Virus record (IMG/VR): IMGVR_UViG_3300027734_000158
Location: 1 to 37,580 of that record
Source of the DNA: a virus
Length of the DNA: 37,580 nt
Reading direction: 5' to 3' (one strand)
The notes under the pieces: generated by a model
The model's input: only the letters and a program-made list of their open reading frames with translations
Database searches by the model: none
What the model was told of the DNA's origin: nothing
Shown here: positions 25,369 through 33,178 of the stretch, one piece after another
How the letters are laid out: each line of letters starts with the position of its first letter
How positions within the stretch are numbered: position 1 is the first letter of the stretch
Made by a program: the position numbers and the translations under genes

Positions 25369-26000
25369 AGTAGCTGCCCGTTCTCCAACACTCGCTGCTG
25401 GTCGCCCTCGTAGGCTTTGAGGACTGCTTGATACAGTTCGTTTTCGTTTGTACATTTCTCTAACACCTTTTTAGCTTTAACAGGACCAATACCTTTCAGT
25501 CCAACAATATTATCAATCCTATCGCCAGTCAGTATCTGAGTATAGAAAGCAACTAAACCTTCAAACTCTGAGACGTAATACTTTTCTTTCTTGCGGTAGT
25601 TGTAATGCCACCCTCTAAATTGATTGAGGTCTTTGTCAATATGAACCATGATGGTTTCATCTTCAGGAACTGCGTAAGCAGCAATACCAACTGCATCGTC
25701 TGCTTCAATTCCTTGCACTACTGTAAAGCCCCACGACGTCACTAAATGACATCTAAGTGCTTGTAAATGAACAGGTTTTTCTGTTACTCTCTGACCCTTG
25801 TATGGAGCTGTAACTGCTACAACATCACGAAAGTTTCCTTTACCTGTTAGGAATCCTTTGTAATCTTCACAGTCCAGTTCCATACAAAGTTCAGTCATTG
25901 TTTCTTCAAGTCTTGCTATTGCAATAGACTCCTCTGTATCATTACTAGAGAACCCTACTGCATAACAAAGGCTATCAGCATCAATGAGAGCGGTTATCAC
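25317..26000 (-). CDS. 5'-3' exonuclease (FEN / T7 gp6-like)
   Basis: The 227-residue protein has the FEN metal site: D7 and D9 (LIDADS), E99-D101-D102 (IEADDAVG), D122/D124 (HIDKDLN) and D160/D163 (LTGDRIDN), then the helix-three-turn-helix GLKGIGPVKAKK. It would remove RNA primers and degrade host DNA. The GTG start overlaps the stop of the ssDNA-binding gene (GTGA). Its last 52 bases overlap the next gene. Confidence 0.93.
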   Translation of the reverse strand: MITALIDADSLCYAVGFSSNDTEESIAIARLEETMTELCMELDCEDYKGFLTGKGNFRDVVAVTAPYKGQRVTEKPVHLQALRCHLVTSWGFTVVQGIEADDAVGIAAYAVPEDETIMVHIDKDLNQFRGWHYNYRKKEKYYVSEFEGLVAFYTQILTGDRIDNIVGLKGIGPVKAKKVLEKCTNENELYQAVLKAYEGDQQRVLENGQLLWLQREPNQVWQLPNLS

Positions 26001-26416
26001 AGAACGTCGTCGTCCAAATCTTCGATAGAAGCGTCATCACCATTAGCGTTATATTTAACTAAATCAGTAATGATAATCTTCGCTAAAGAGGCAGATACAC
26101 CATCCTTGTTTTTCCACTTCCAACTGTAAGGCTTAATTAAAGCAATTGCTTTAGAGCCGTTACCAACTACATCTTTAATCTCGTTACCATCTTTGTCAAA
26201 TGGCTGGATAGCGTAGTTTGACTTCACTGTCAAGAACCAACCCTTTTCAGGTTTGTCTTCACGCTTGCGTGGTGCAAGACCAATAGACTCCAAGGCTTCA
26301 ACGGCTGCTGTTGATAGGTTAGCCAAGTCACATTGAAACTTGCCACTCATGTCGTTTACTTTGTCAAAGAAAGCCCACTGAACTTCTGCTTGAATCTTAA
26401 CTGGTTTTAATTCCAT
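25997..26416 (-). CDS. ssb: Single-stranded DNA-binding protein
   Basis: The 139-residue protein has a compact N-terminal domain (QCDLANLSTAAVEALESIGL, KGWFLTVKSNYAIQPFD) and a very acidic tail ending in DDDVL, the pattern of phage ssDNA-binding proteins such as the T7 gp2.5-like group, whose tail contacts polymerase and helicase. A perfect AAGGAG lies nine bases before the ATG, consistent with high expression. Position beside exonuclease and polymerase supports this call. Confidence 0.78.
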   Translation of the reverse strand: MELKPVKIQAEVQWAFFDKVNDMSGKFQCDLANLSTAAVEALESIGLAPRKREDKPEKGWFLTVKSNYAIQPFDKDGNEIKDVVGNGSKAIALIKPYSWKWKNKDGVSASLAKIIITDLVKYNANGDDASIEDLDDDVL

Positions 26417-26459
26417 TTTAAATCTCCTTATCTACTACGTTTAGAAATACTGCCTGTTT

Positions 26460-26465
26460 ATTATA
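26460..26465 (-). promoter_or_regulatory. Possible -10 element upstream of the ssb gene
   Basis: The gap 26417-26505 contains TATAAT on the minus strand, about 45 bases before the ssb start. No good -35 is present at 17 bases, so the promoter is weak or needs an activator. The leader then has AGTAGATAAGGAG, a motif repeated before several early genes. Confidence 0.35.
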
Positions 26466-26505
26466 CAACAACTTACAACTATTTGATTCCACGATGTGAA
26501 ATAGT

Positions 26506-26694
26506 TTACTGAAGTGTTTGATTTGAATAATCTAAACTAGCTTCAAGTGTTCCGTCTTCAATATCCAATACTGCGTCCTTTAGTAGCTCGTAAGTTTCTT
26601 CAATATCAAAGCTAGAACTTAATGAATAAGTCCCATCTTTATATGCAGACACAGCAACCATGCCGAGTAGGTTTTCATCTTTTTCTTTTGTCAT
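26506..26694 (-). CDS. Small acidic hypothetical protein, 62 aa
   Basis: The start (MTKEKDENLLG) shares a base with the polymerase stop codon (TGATG), which is why I prefer it to the ATG six codons upstream. The protein is acidic, with a possible beta-alpha region (MVAVSAYKDGTYSLSSSFD, YELLKDAVLDIEDG). Not recognised. Confidence 0.62.
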   Translation of the reverse strand: MTKEKDENLLGMVAVSAYKDGTYSLSSSFDIEETYELLKDAVLDIEDGTLEASLDYSNQTLQ

Positions 26695-28343
26695 CAATGT
26701 GTCTCTTTCCATGAGTTACCTACTTTAAATTCTCCGTCCAATGGACAGCGCATATTCAACACTATACCGGCTTCTTTAATTGATTGCTTACCTAGCTGAC
26801 CTGCTTCGTCAGCACGATTTTCTTCCACTTCAATTTGCCACTCATCATGAACATTGGCAACCATCTTAAAATCTATCTTAGACTGCCGTAGTTTCTTATG
26901 TAAGATAACTACAGCTTGCTTCATAACGATTGCACCAGCGCCTTGCAATAGTGTGTTGAGCGCCGAGTGCTCTGCACGAACGAGTAGCTTGCGTCCGTCA
27001 AGACCCGGTAGCCATCCTTCTTTAGCGTAGATACGAGCCACTTTCTCTCTAAGAGCTTTAAGTTTCGGTGTGTTTCGTAAAAAAGAATCAATGAGCTTCT
27101 GTCCTTCTTTCGCAGAACCTCCAACAATCGACCCGATTTTGGCACTTCCTGCACCATAGAGAAATGCATAGATAAACGTTTTAGCTTGATTCCTCGTTTG
27201 CAGCCCAGCAGCGGTTTGGTTCGCTGTGTGGATGTCGCCTTCAGTAACTTCATGTGTATATACATCGTCGTTCATATAGTGAGCCAGCATCCTCAACTCC
27301 AATCCTGAAGCATCAATACCGACTAACTTATATCCTTTCTCTACTGTCCATAAATCCCGACACTCGTGTCCGTAAGGACTGCCACTATTGGGAACCTGTG
27401 CCATATTCGGATTCATGTGTGTCATACGACCTGTGACAGCGCCGTTGGTGATAACACGACCATGAACCCTACCATCTTTACCAAGAGCGTTTAACCACGA
27501 TTCAATCTGTGCTATCCGCTTTTGGAGCATCATGTATTCTGCTAAGGTTTTTGCTTCTGGGAAGTCGAGCGTTTCGAGTACGGCTTCGTCGACGATGACC
27601 GACCCTTTTTCTGTAAACTTGTTAGGTTTCCAACCTTTCTCGATGAGTCTTTCTGCGATTTGCTGCCGACTTCCGGGGTTGAACGGCTCGATGATGTCTT
27701 TGAGAGGTTTACCTGACGTTTTGTGAACTCGTCCAGTGGTGACTTTATCTGGGAAGATGGAAGCCATTTCAACTTGAATAGTGTCCAGCTTAGTTTTAAG
27801 TATAGATAATAATTGTAAAGCCCCAGCTTCATTGAGTTTGAAGCCGTTTCTTTCTTGTTCCGCAATGATGATTGCGACCTCATGTTCGAGTTTGATACTT
27901 TCTTTGGAATAACCATTTTTCATCTCCTGAGTTAAATGTTCATACAACTTCTTTGTTACTAATGTGTCTTGGATACAATACTCTTCCATCTCCTTTGACC
28001 AACCAGCATCAAAGTCTGTGAACTCGCCCTTAGCAAAACCTAAGCGTTGTCCCCAAGCAGCAAGGCTGTGTCCGTCTTCCAAACTAGGGTTATACAGCCT
28101 AGACAACACTAAAGTATCCACCACCTGTAACTTCTTTACAGCAACACCCCAAACTCGCTTCAATACTGGGAAGTCAAAAAAGATGCCGTTGTGTGCCACA
28201 ATTTCACTTGCGTTGTTAATGTAAGTCTGTAACAACTCAGGAGTCTTAAAAGTAAACCATTCGTCTGTGTCAATGTTACGAGTAACAACGCACCAAATCT
28301 TGTCGTGTGCTAGGTTAGTTTCAATGTCAAGAACTATTCTCAT
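26694..28343 (-). CDS. DNA polymerase, family A (T7-like) with 3'-5' exonuclease
   Basis: The 549-residue protein has exonuclease motifs D6-I-E8, HNGIFFDF (D57) and YCIQD (D126), then polymerase motif A (D344-ASGLELR), motif B (R384-NQAK388-TFIY392-AFLYG) and motif C (H499-D500-E501). Tyr392 aligns with T7 Tyr526 and E. coli Phe762. It is shorter than T7 polymerase (704 aa) and lacks an obvious thioredoxin-binding insertion. It is the replicative enzyme, coupled by ATGA to its upstream gene. Confidence 0.96.
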   Translation of the reverse strand: MRIVLDIETNLAHDKIWCVVTRNIDTDEWFTFKTPELLQTYINNASEIVAHNGIFFDFPVLKRVWGVAVKKLQVVDTLVLSRLYNPSLEDGHSLAAWGQRLGFAKGEFTDFDAGWSKEMEEYCIQDTLVTKKLYEHLTQEMKNGYSKESIKLEHEVAIIIAEQERNGFKLNEAGALQLLSILKTKLDTIQVEMASIFPDKVTTGRVHKTSGKPLKDIIEPFNPGSRQQIAERLIEKGWKPNKFTEKGSVIVDEAVLETLDFPEAKTLAEYMMLQKRIAQIESWLNALGKDGRVHGRVITNGAVTGRMTHMNPNMAQVPNSGSPYGHECRDLWTVEKGYKLVGIDASGLELRMLAHYMNDDVYTHEVTEGDIHTANQTAAGLQTRNQAKTFIYAFLYGAGSAKIGSIVGGSAKEGQKLIDSFLRNTPKLKALREKVARIYAKEGWLPGLDGRKLLVRAEHSALNTLLQGAGAIVMKQAVVILHKKLRQSKIDFKMVANVHDEWQIEVEENRADEAGQLGKQSIKEAGIVLNMRCPLDGEFKVGNSWKETH

Positions 28344-28714
28344 TCTATGATTGTAACCAAATCTGTCAAACTAATCAAGTACATTCTGGAAGTGTTGTCA
28401 TCACCACCACGAACCATTTTAGGCATATTCTTTGTAATATAGGAGCGTAGTTTGTATACCGGAAACACTAAGGTCATAACAATGTCATCGCCCTTAGCAA
28501 GATTATGGAACCAGTAGTCTGCTTCAGTAGTAGCAATTCCACTAGGACGACCACGACTCTCAAACTCAACCACAATGTTACCGGTTCTGCTCCACATATC
28601 TCGCTCAGTCTTAACCTCTATTTTGCTGTTCTGCAACATATCAGCAACTTTCTGCTCAAATACTTGTCCGTATTGCAAGTCAAGGTCAAATCTTTTGTCG
28701 TTGTTCATAAGCAT
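28340..28714 (-). CDS. PD-(D/E)XK-like nuclease or resolvase-like protein, 124 aa
   Basis: The pattern FEQKVADMLQNSKIEVKTER followed by RTGNIVVEFESRGRPSGIA and TEADYWFH suggests a restriction-endonuclease-like fold (E-x-K in EVKTE, a later acidic strand). This type often lies directly upstream of phage polymerase genes. The ATG at 28714 has AGGAGG about 12 bases upstream; a second ATG two codons on is possible. Activity is inferred. Confidence 0.6.
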   Translation of the reverse strand: MLMNNDKRFDLDLQYGQVFEQKVADMLQNSKIEVKTERDMWSRTGNIVVEFESRGRPSGIATTEADYWFHNLAKGDDIVMTLVFPVYKLRSYITKNMPKMVRGGDDNTSRMYLISLTDLVTIIE

Positions 28715-28944
28715 AATTTTATCAAGCCTCCTAAGTACATCAATACAGCAACTGCTTCAACAACAAACAAAGCATAGTCTTTTTGATAGACACCTGACCA
28801 AGTCCATAATCCGCTACCAATCAAACCAAACCAAAGGTTTAGTGGAAAGATGTTAAGGCTTGTCAAGGCAATTCCAATCAGACAAAGAGCTGTGCCAGTC
28901 CACTTAATCATTCGATTCCGTAACGTCCATTCGTTTAATCTCAT
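28705..28944 (-). CDS. Membrane protein with three hydrophobic segments, 79 aa
   Basis: Hydrophobic stretches cover residues about 16-32 (GTALCLIGIALTSLNIF), 35-50 and 57-77 (LFVVEAVAVLMYLGGLI), so most of the protein is in the membrane. An N-terminal WTLRNRMIKW segment recurs in similar phage membrane proteins and supports the ATG at 28944 rather than one at 28911. It overlaps the previous gene by 41 bases. Function unknown, perhaps host membrane modification. Confidence 0.65.
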   Translation of the reverse strand: MRLNEWTLRNRMIKWTGTALCLIGIALTSLNIFPLNLWFGLIGSGLWTWSGVYQKDYALFVVEAVAVLMYLGGLIKLCL

Positions 28945-29185
28945 GGTCAATTAAGTTTTTAGCAGATTGAACAGCCAAACTTAATCGTTTCATATCTTCT
29001 AAATGGTATTCTGCAATGATTCCATCAGGAATACGATAAGACTCTAACGATTGTCTAATAATTTCTTTTAGTGTTGTTTGAAACGATACCGGTTCATCGG
29101 AATCACCAAACCAAAAGCCATAATCAATAGAACCATTCTCAGCAATCCAAGCATAGCCATCTAATTTAATATTCTTCTTACTCAT
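28904..29185 (-). CDS. Hypothetical protein, 93 aa
   Basis: I take the ATG at 29185 (MSKKNIKLDGYAWI), which forms an ATGA overlap with the preceding stop. The product has a short beta part (YAWIAENGSIDYGFWFGDSD) and a helical C-terminal half. No motif recognised. Confidence 0.62.
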   Translation of the reverse strand: MSKKNIKLDGYAWIAENGSIDYGFWFGDSDEPVSFQTTLKEIIRQSLESYRIPDGIIAEYHLEDMKRLSLAVQSAKNLIDHEIKRMDVTESND

Positions 29186-29412
29186 ACTTTTCTCACTTTT
29201 GTCCACGCAGCTAAATGTACCGGATTACCATTAGAATCTTTACAATAGCTATACATACCATCAATGTGTCCGAACCAATACTCTGTTGCTAAATCCAACG
29301 CATCGTGTATTGGCGGTATTTTTATTTCATCATCAACAATCTTAAACTTATCGCCTTTTTGTAACTCATACAACGCACAATTATGGTCTGCAATATCGTG
29401 TTCGTTAATCAT
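29182..29412 (-). CDS. Hypothetical protein, 76 aa
   Basis: The gene is coupled at both ends by four-base overlaps. The sequence includes ELQKGDKFKIVDDEIKIPP and EYWFGHIDGMYSYCKDSNGN, which looks like a small beta barrel similar to phage proteins of unknown role. No catalytic residues are visible. Confidence 0.65.
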   Translation of the reverse strand: MINEHDIADHNCALYELQKGDKFKIVDDEIKIPPIHDALDLATEYWFGHIDGMYSYCKDSNGNPVHLAAWTKVRKV

Positions 29413-29732
29413 TTACCCTCCGCAATAAACTTATCAACGGCAACATCAATCTCGTTACCAATCATCCAGCGCCATTCACTCATGTCGCCATTACAGGCAA
29501 TCACAGATGGAGCTACTAGGCTAGTATCAACATCCCATGACGCACTGCGTAGCCAGCGATAACGCTCTGCATCGGCATAGATTTCAGTGTTGTCCTGTAT
29601 GCGACCAAAGACATCCTTATTTAGGGTTCGTAGTCGGTCAATCTCTAAGCATAGTGCGTTGATGTAATTGCGAGTAACAGAATACTCATCCTGTTTTGCA
29701 TACTCTCTTGCTGCTTCAACTAAATCTTTCAT
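29409..29732 (-). CDS. Hypothetical protein, 107 aa
   Basis: The N-terminal half is helical (VEAAREYAKQDEYSVTRNYI) and leads into ADAERYRWLRSASWD, a short DAERYRWLR-type motif shared by many phage hypothetical proteins. It begins with an ATGA overlap on the primase-helicase gene. Function unknown. Confidence 0.68.
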   Translation of the reverse strand: MKDLVEAAREYAKQDEYSVTRNYINALCLEIDRLRTLNKDVFGRIQDNTEIYADAERYRWLRSASWDVDTSLVAPSVIACNGDMSEWRWMIGNEIDVAVDKFIAEGK

Positions 29733-31327
29733 AGTGTGTCCTGTATCTCTAACATTCGTCCGGTTTGTCCATTATACAACAATGCGCCACAATTACCAGT
29801 ATAGCCACTGAAGCGGTTCTTTAATACACGCACTGAGGTAGTGTTACGCTCAATCATATCCTGTGCCTGTCCATTGCGCTCTAATCCTATCACAATGTCA
29901 GACAACTGAGCAATAGCACCGGAACCACGCAACTGTGCTAAGGACGTTGCAGCGCCTTCCTCATGACCCTTACTATCAGGACGTTTCAGATGTGAAACAC
30001 AAATCAAAGCAATGCCTGTTTCTTGCACCAACATACGCAGCTTAGTCATTATGGAATCCAGAGCTTTGCGCTCATCACCAACATCGCCCCCACTAACAAT
30101 AATACTAAGATGGTCAAGAAAGACGTAGCCACAATTAAGACCTTTAGCCATATAGCGCACTCTATTGACAATATTTTCCAAAGAAGTGCTGCCGAAATGG
30201 TCAAACAAATAAATGCGGTCACTTCCGAGTGTTCTATCAAAAGCATCTTTTAATTCCTCCGGTGATACATCAACATCAGGTAAATGAATAGGTTTGTTTA
30301 CTGCCAAAGACATGAGGGAACGAGCAGTCTTACGCACTCCCTCTTCAAGAAACATAAGTCCGATTTTGTCAGTTGTCTTGTTAAGTATGTGCCATACAAT
30401 CTCTCGCAGAAATTGAGATTTGCCAAGTCCGCTTCCTGCAGTGACCATGACAAGTTCCCCCTTGCGTATGCCATATGTGAGTTTATTAAGTCCCTCGTAA
30501 GGGTAGTCGCAATCAGCCTTCTCAATAGGAGCCGATACCAGTTCCCACAAAGTGTTACCTTGCACAATTCCATCAGGGATATAAGACTCAGCAGCCCACC
30601 AAGCATCAACAAATTCTTTGCCAGAACCATTCTCAAGATAATCACACGCATCCTTATATCCTTTCTTGTGCTTCATTACTTTAACTTTGCCACCAAACAA
30701 CTCAGCAACTGCCTGTGCAGCCTTCTGACCCGGCTCATCCGCATCAAAACAAATCACAATGTTCTCGAATGAATCAATCCATTCATATTGCATTTTGCAA
30801 TCCTTTAGCGCTGCTTGTGCGCCGTTGCGAACACTTACACAAGGATACTTACTACCTTGCATCTGATAACTCGCTAGAGCATCTAATTCACCCTCGCAGA
30901 TGGTTAGATAGCGACCAGCTTTAGTAAATAGATTTTGTCCAAAAAGAGTAGCTTCTTTAAAGTCACCAGCAATCGAAAATGATTTAGTTTCAACATCCCT
31001 AGTCTTAACTGCCGACATAACTCCATCAGCATCAAAATAAGGGTAATAGTGTTTACCTTCGTTTTGTCTTACTCCGTAGGCTATGCAAGTAGCCGAAGTA
31101 ATACCACGACTAGCAATAGAAAGAGAAGAAGAATTGTCATAAAAGTTTAAGTCCTTATTCATTGGTTTAACTACTTTCGTATGTGTTGTTGTCCCATCCC
31201 CAGCGACATAGGTTTCACAAGCAAAACAGTATTGATGATTGTCGTCAAACAAACTGTTTGCATCGCTACTTCCGCAGTTCTCGCAGGGAATGTGTTTGAG
31301 GTATTTAGAGTCCTGCACTATCGACAT
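29729..31327 (-). CDS. Primase-helicase (T7 gp4-like)
   Basis: From the chosen ATG (31327) the 532-residue protein has a zinc motif C15/C18/C34/C37, a TOPRIM primase domain with E145 (ICEGELDA) and D195/D197 (CFDADEPG), and a RecA-type helicase with Walker A GSGLGKS (298-304) and Walker B FLDH (403-406), then CVSHLKRP and LRGSGAIAQLSD. It unwinds the fork and makes primers. Upstream in-frame TTG and ATG (31369, 31339) would add residues before the zinc motif and seem less likely. Confidence 0.95.
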   Translation of the reverse strand: MSIVQDSKYLKHIPCENCGSSDANSLFDDNHQYCFACETYVAGDGTTTHTKVVKPMNKDLNFYDNSSSLSIASRGITSATCIAYGVRQNEGKHYYPYFDADGVMSAVKTRDVETKSFSIAGDFKEATLFGQNLFTKAGRYLTICEGELDALASYQMQGSKYPCVSVRNGAQAALKDCKMQYEWIDSFENIVICFDADEPGQKAAQAVAELFGGKVKVMKHKKGYKDACDYLENGSGKEFVDAWWAAESYIPDGIVQGNTLWELVSAPIEKADCDYPYEGLNKLTYGIRKGELVMVTAGSGLGKSQFLREIVWHILNKTTDKIGLMFLEEGVRKTARSLMSLAVNKPIHLPDVDVSPEELKDAFDRTLGSDRIYLFDHFGSTSLENIVNRVRYMAKGLNCGYVFLDHLSIIVSGGDVGDERKALDSIMTKLRMLVQETGIALICVSHLKRPDSKGHEEGAATSLAQLRGSGAIAQLSDIVIGLERNGQAQDMIERNTTSVRVLKNRFSGYTGNCGALLYNGQTGRMLEIQDTL

Positions 31328-31502
31328 CCTGTAAATCATAAGCAATATCAAGCACTTCCTCTTTAGCAATCTTTTCTACTGGCATCTCTTCAACAGCACA
31401 CCAGCAATCCTCTTCCGTATCGCCATAAACTGACACAGAATAAGACACAGTCACAGTAAATGTAGCAACAACACCAACAGGCTCTTCTTTGTAATAAATC
31501 AT
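31305..31502 (-). CDS. Hypothetical protein, 65 aa
   Basis: A beta-like N-terminal half (VGVVATFTVTVSYSVSVYGD) and an acidic helical C-terminal half are seen. It starts with an ATGA overlap and its end overlaps the primase-helicase start by 23 bases. No family recognised. Confidence 0.62.
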   Translation of the reverse strand: MIYYKEEPVGVVATFTVTVSYSVSVYGDTEEDCWCAVEEMPVEKIAKEEVLDIAYDLQDVDSAGL

Positions 31503-31714
31503 GGTTTCACCTCAATTATTCCTTGTTTAACTCGATAAGGATACCTAGATTCAACATAAAAGCATCTAAATACCCCGTCCTTAACACTTAGCCATCCATA
31601 CCAATCGCTATTATTGGTAGTGTAATTCCCACATACCTGATGGTCTACTTCAAGCATAGCGATAGAATACCCCACAAACGCACTAAAACACGCTACAAGC
31701 GCATAACGCAACAT
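31499..31714 (-). CDS. Small exported or membrane-anchored protein, 71 aa
   Basis: Residues 3-20 (RYALVACFSAFVGYSIA) are hydrophobic after a short basic start and look like a signal anchor. The remaining 50 residues are polar with two Cys (HQVCGNYTTNNSDWYGWL, VFRCFYVE) that could pair in the periplasm. GAGG lies upstream in the end of the previous gene. Such early envelope proteins may alter the host surface; this is inference. Confidence 0.62.
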   Translation of the reverse strand: MLRYALVACFSAFVGYSIAMLEVDHQVCGNYTTNNSDWYGWLSVKDGVFRCFYVESRYPYRVKQGIIEVKP

Positions 31715-31717
31715 CGC

Positions 31718-31909
31718 CTATACCTCGGTATCAACGACTGGAATTAAGCGGTCTATTGCTTCGTTTAAGCGGTGCCTAAAATCCGTCATAATTTCCTCAT
31801 AGCCGTATTGTCCGCACAATGCCACCATCTCTTCTAAGACAAAGTGTTTATGCAACTCCGCCTGAGCATATTCTAGCTCTAATCCCGACATCTCATCAAA
31901 TTCCAACAT
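31718..31909 (-). CDS. Small acidic hypothetical protein, 63 aa
   Basis: A very strong ribosome site (GAGGAGG) stands eight bases before the ATG, so the protein is probably made in quantity. It is helical and acidic (LELEYAQAELHKHFVLEEMV) with one His-rich patch and one Cys. It is the first gene after the 212-base noncoding gap 31910-32121. Function unknown. Confidence 0.65.
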   Translation of the reverse strand: MLEFDEMSGLELEYAQAELHKHFVLEEMVALCGQYGYEEIMTDFRHRLNEAIDRLIPVVDTEV

Positions 31910-31999
31910 AACAACCTCCTCTAAAATTAAGACACAGATTACAACAAAAAGACAAAAAACACTGTCGTTTTAAAGCAACAACTACTAAAAATAAAAGAC

Positions 32000-32028
32000 T
32001 TGACACAATTTCAAAAATTCATTATAAT
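32000..32028 (+). promoter_or_regulatory. Perfect consensus sigma70 promoter pointing against the operon
   Basis: TTGACA (32000-32005), a 17-base spacer and TATAAT (32023-32028) form an exact consensus promoter on the plus strand, while all nearby genes are on the minus strand. No plus-strand gene follows for kilobases. The start site would be near 32035, at the first of two 16-base repeats. The -10 octamer ATTATAAT is itself palindromic, but no -35 exists for the other direction. Confidence 0.75.
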
Positions 32029-32032
32029 GCCT

Positions 32033-32110
32033 TAACAACATAGACTATCGTTAGATTGTTGTTTTATGTAAAAACTATTAAAACCTATGCACAGTAACAA
32101 CATAGTCTAT
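32033..32110. repeat. Two 16-nt direct repeats downstream of the consensus promoter
   Basis: taacaacatagactat (32033-32048) and taacaacatagtctat (32095-32110) differ at one base and are 62 bases apart, about six helical turns. The atag-N-ctat end is itself a small palindrome. The first copy covers the predicted start site, so operator function is plausible. AACAACA (32034-32040) can also pair with TGTTGTT (32057-32063). The 212-base gap holds no other gene. Confidence 0.6.
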
Positions 32111-32121
32111 ATAGGTCAATA

Positions 32122-32367
32122 CTAGCGCTCTTGCCAATAGTCCTCAATTCCGTCATCTTCATAGTCGTCTATGTAGTCATCTTCCTCCAACAATTCGCCG
32201 TTACCGGTATCGCCTTCGCTTAACAGGTCGTGCCTTACCATAACAGGGATGTAAGCATCTACTGATTTTAAACAGGTAGAGCACATCTCAAGGAATTGCC
32301 TAGTGATACCATGTCTTACAGTAGATTCATAGTCATTTAATGCTGTATTGCAACAAATACATCTCAT
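32122..32367 (-). CDS. Small zinc-finger-like protein, 81 aa
   Basis: The ATG at 32367 has AGGGGG upstream and gives a protein with C3, C5, C6 and then C29/C32 (MRCICCNTALNDYES, FLEMCSTCLK), a treble-clef or zinc-ribbon pattern, and a long acidic tail (EEDDYIDDYEDDGIEDY). Similar short Cys proteins are common in phage early regions. The DNA-mimic-like tail is notable. Function unknown. Confidence 0.68.
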   Translation of the reverse strand: MRCICCNTALNDYESTVRHGITRQFLEMCSTCLKSVDAYIPVMVRHDLLSEGDTGNGELLEEDDYIDDYEDDGIEDYWQER

Positions 32368-32433
32368 AAAACCCCCTCTATTCAAGAAAAACATAGTTTA
32401 ACATACTTACCCCTTAACTCTTTACGAAGTCGT

Positions 32434-32529
32434 CTATAAAGCCCCTCTAATGGCTCGCAATAGCCATATCATCACCTGAGTATAGACTACAATGCCAGCC
32501 AGCCAGTAAAACCATTTATATTCATTCAT
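32434..32529 (-). CDS. Tiny membrane peptide, 31 aa
   Basis: An ATG two bases after the previous stop codon opens a 31-codon frame with one hydrophobic segment (WFYWLAGIVVYTQVMIWLL) and a basic end (RAIRGAL). Position, coupling and membrane character support a gene despite its size. No family can be assigned. Confidence 0.42.
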   Translation of the reverse strand: MNEYKWFYWLAGIVVYTQVMIWLLRAIRGAL

Positions 32530-32531
32530 AA

Positions 32532-32681
32532 TTAGACTTTCGTGCATGATGGCGGCATATTCGGACAATAGTAACAACTGATTAAACCCTTATCGGTGAC
32601 AATGGTTTGAATGGTACAAGCATAGGCAACCATATCAACCAAAAACCACAAGGCAGCCACTAACAATAGATTTTTAATCAT
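32532..32681 (-). CDS. Small exported Cys-rich peptide, 49 aa
   Basis: The ATG forms an ATGA overlap with the preceding stop. Residues 4-22 (NLLLVAALWFLVDMVAYAC) look like a signal peptide or anchor. The rest holds four Cys overall (AC, SCYYC, SC), suggesting disulfides outside the cytoplasm. It is too short for a family call. Confidence 0.5.
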   Translation of the reverse strand: MIKNLLLVAALWFLVDMVAYACTIQTIVTDKGLISCYYCPNMPPSCTKV

Positions 32682-32968
32682 TCTGTTTCCCTTTCATAGT
32701 ATTTATCATATATTTCAGACTGCCAAACATTTATAGAATCCCAACTTATACCAATTTCAGGGTTATTACATCGCGCGATTAGCTCCAACACTTCTCGCGA
32801 TTCTTCCTCGGTGAAAGTAATATATTCACCATCGCCCGCATAAAATTCTGAGACATCATCAATAGACCACCAATCACAATGCCAGTCAGGGCTAGTAAGG
32901 CGTACAATGTCGCGCGGGTCAGGTATAGATTGACCCTCAGGTAATTCAATCTCAATAATTACTTTCAT
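32678..32968 (-). CDS. Hypothetical protein, 96 aa
   Basis: The sequence (VIIEIELPEGQSIPDPRDIV, WHCDWWSIDDVSEF) resembles short phage proteins that carry the beta-strand pattern EIELPEGQ and a Trp-rich segment. It is acidic with no membrane segment. It is followed by two tiny membrane peptides in the same transcript. Function unknown. Confidence 0.68.
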   Translation of the reverse strand: MKVIIEIELPEGQSIPDPRDIVRLTSPDWHCDWWSIDDVSEFYAGDGEYITFTEEESREVLELIARCNNPEIGISWDSINVWQSEIYDKYYERETE

Positions 32969-32970
32969 GG

Positions 32971-33177
32971 TTATTCCCCTTTATATCCTAAGTAAAATTC
33001 ATCTTCTGAGCCGTTAAGTGTTACACCATCGCTCCAAGTTAAACCAATGCACGATTCGTTATGGTTGCAACAAATCAAATACTGCCCCAGTTTGTCGCGT
33101 ATAACATCATAGGCGCTATTTACCCAGTGAACGCTATCACCTTGCGCGATAGCCTGTTTTATTTGGTCTAATGTCAT
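32971..33177 (-). CDS. Hypothetical protein, 68 aa
   Basis: The ATG at 33177 has GGAGGG ten bases upstream, better than the longer in-frame start at 33204. The sequence (IKQAIAQGDSVHWVNSAYDV, GQYLICCNHNESCIGLTW) resembles small phage proteins of unknown role. It contains three Cys in the middle. Confidence 0.65.
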   Translation of the reverse strand: MTLDQIKQAIAQGDSVHWVNSAYDVIRDKLGQYLICCNHNESCIGLTWSDGVTLNGSEDEFYLGYKGE

Positions 33178-33178
33178 G

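Noticed and set aside
30284-30772. Plus-strand frame of 162 codons
   Set aside because: It lies fully inside the primase-helicase gene, whose motifs are unambiguous.
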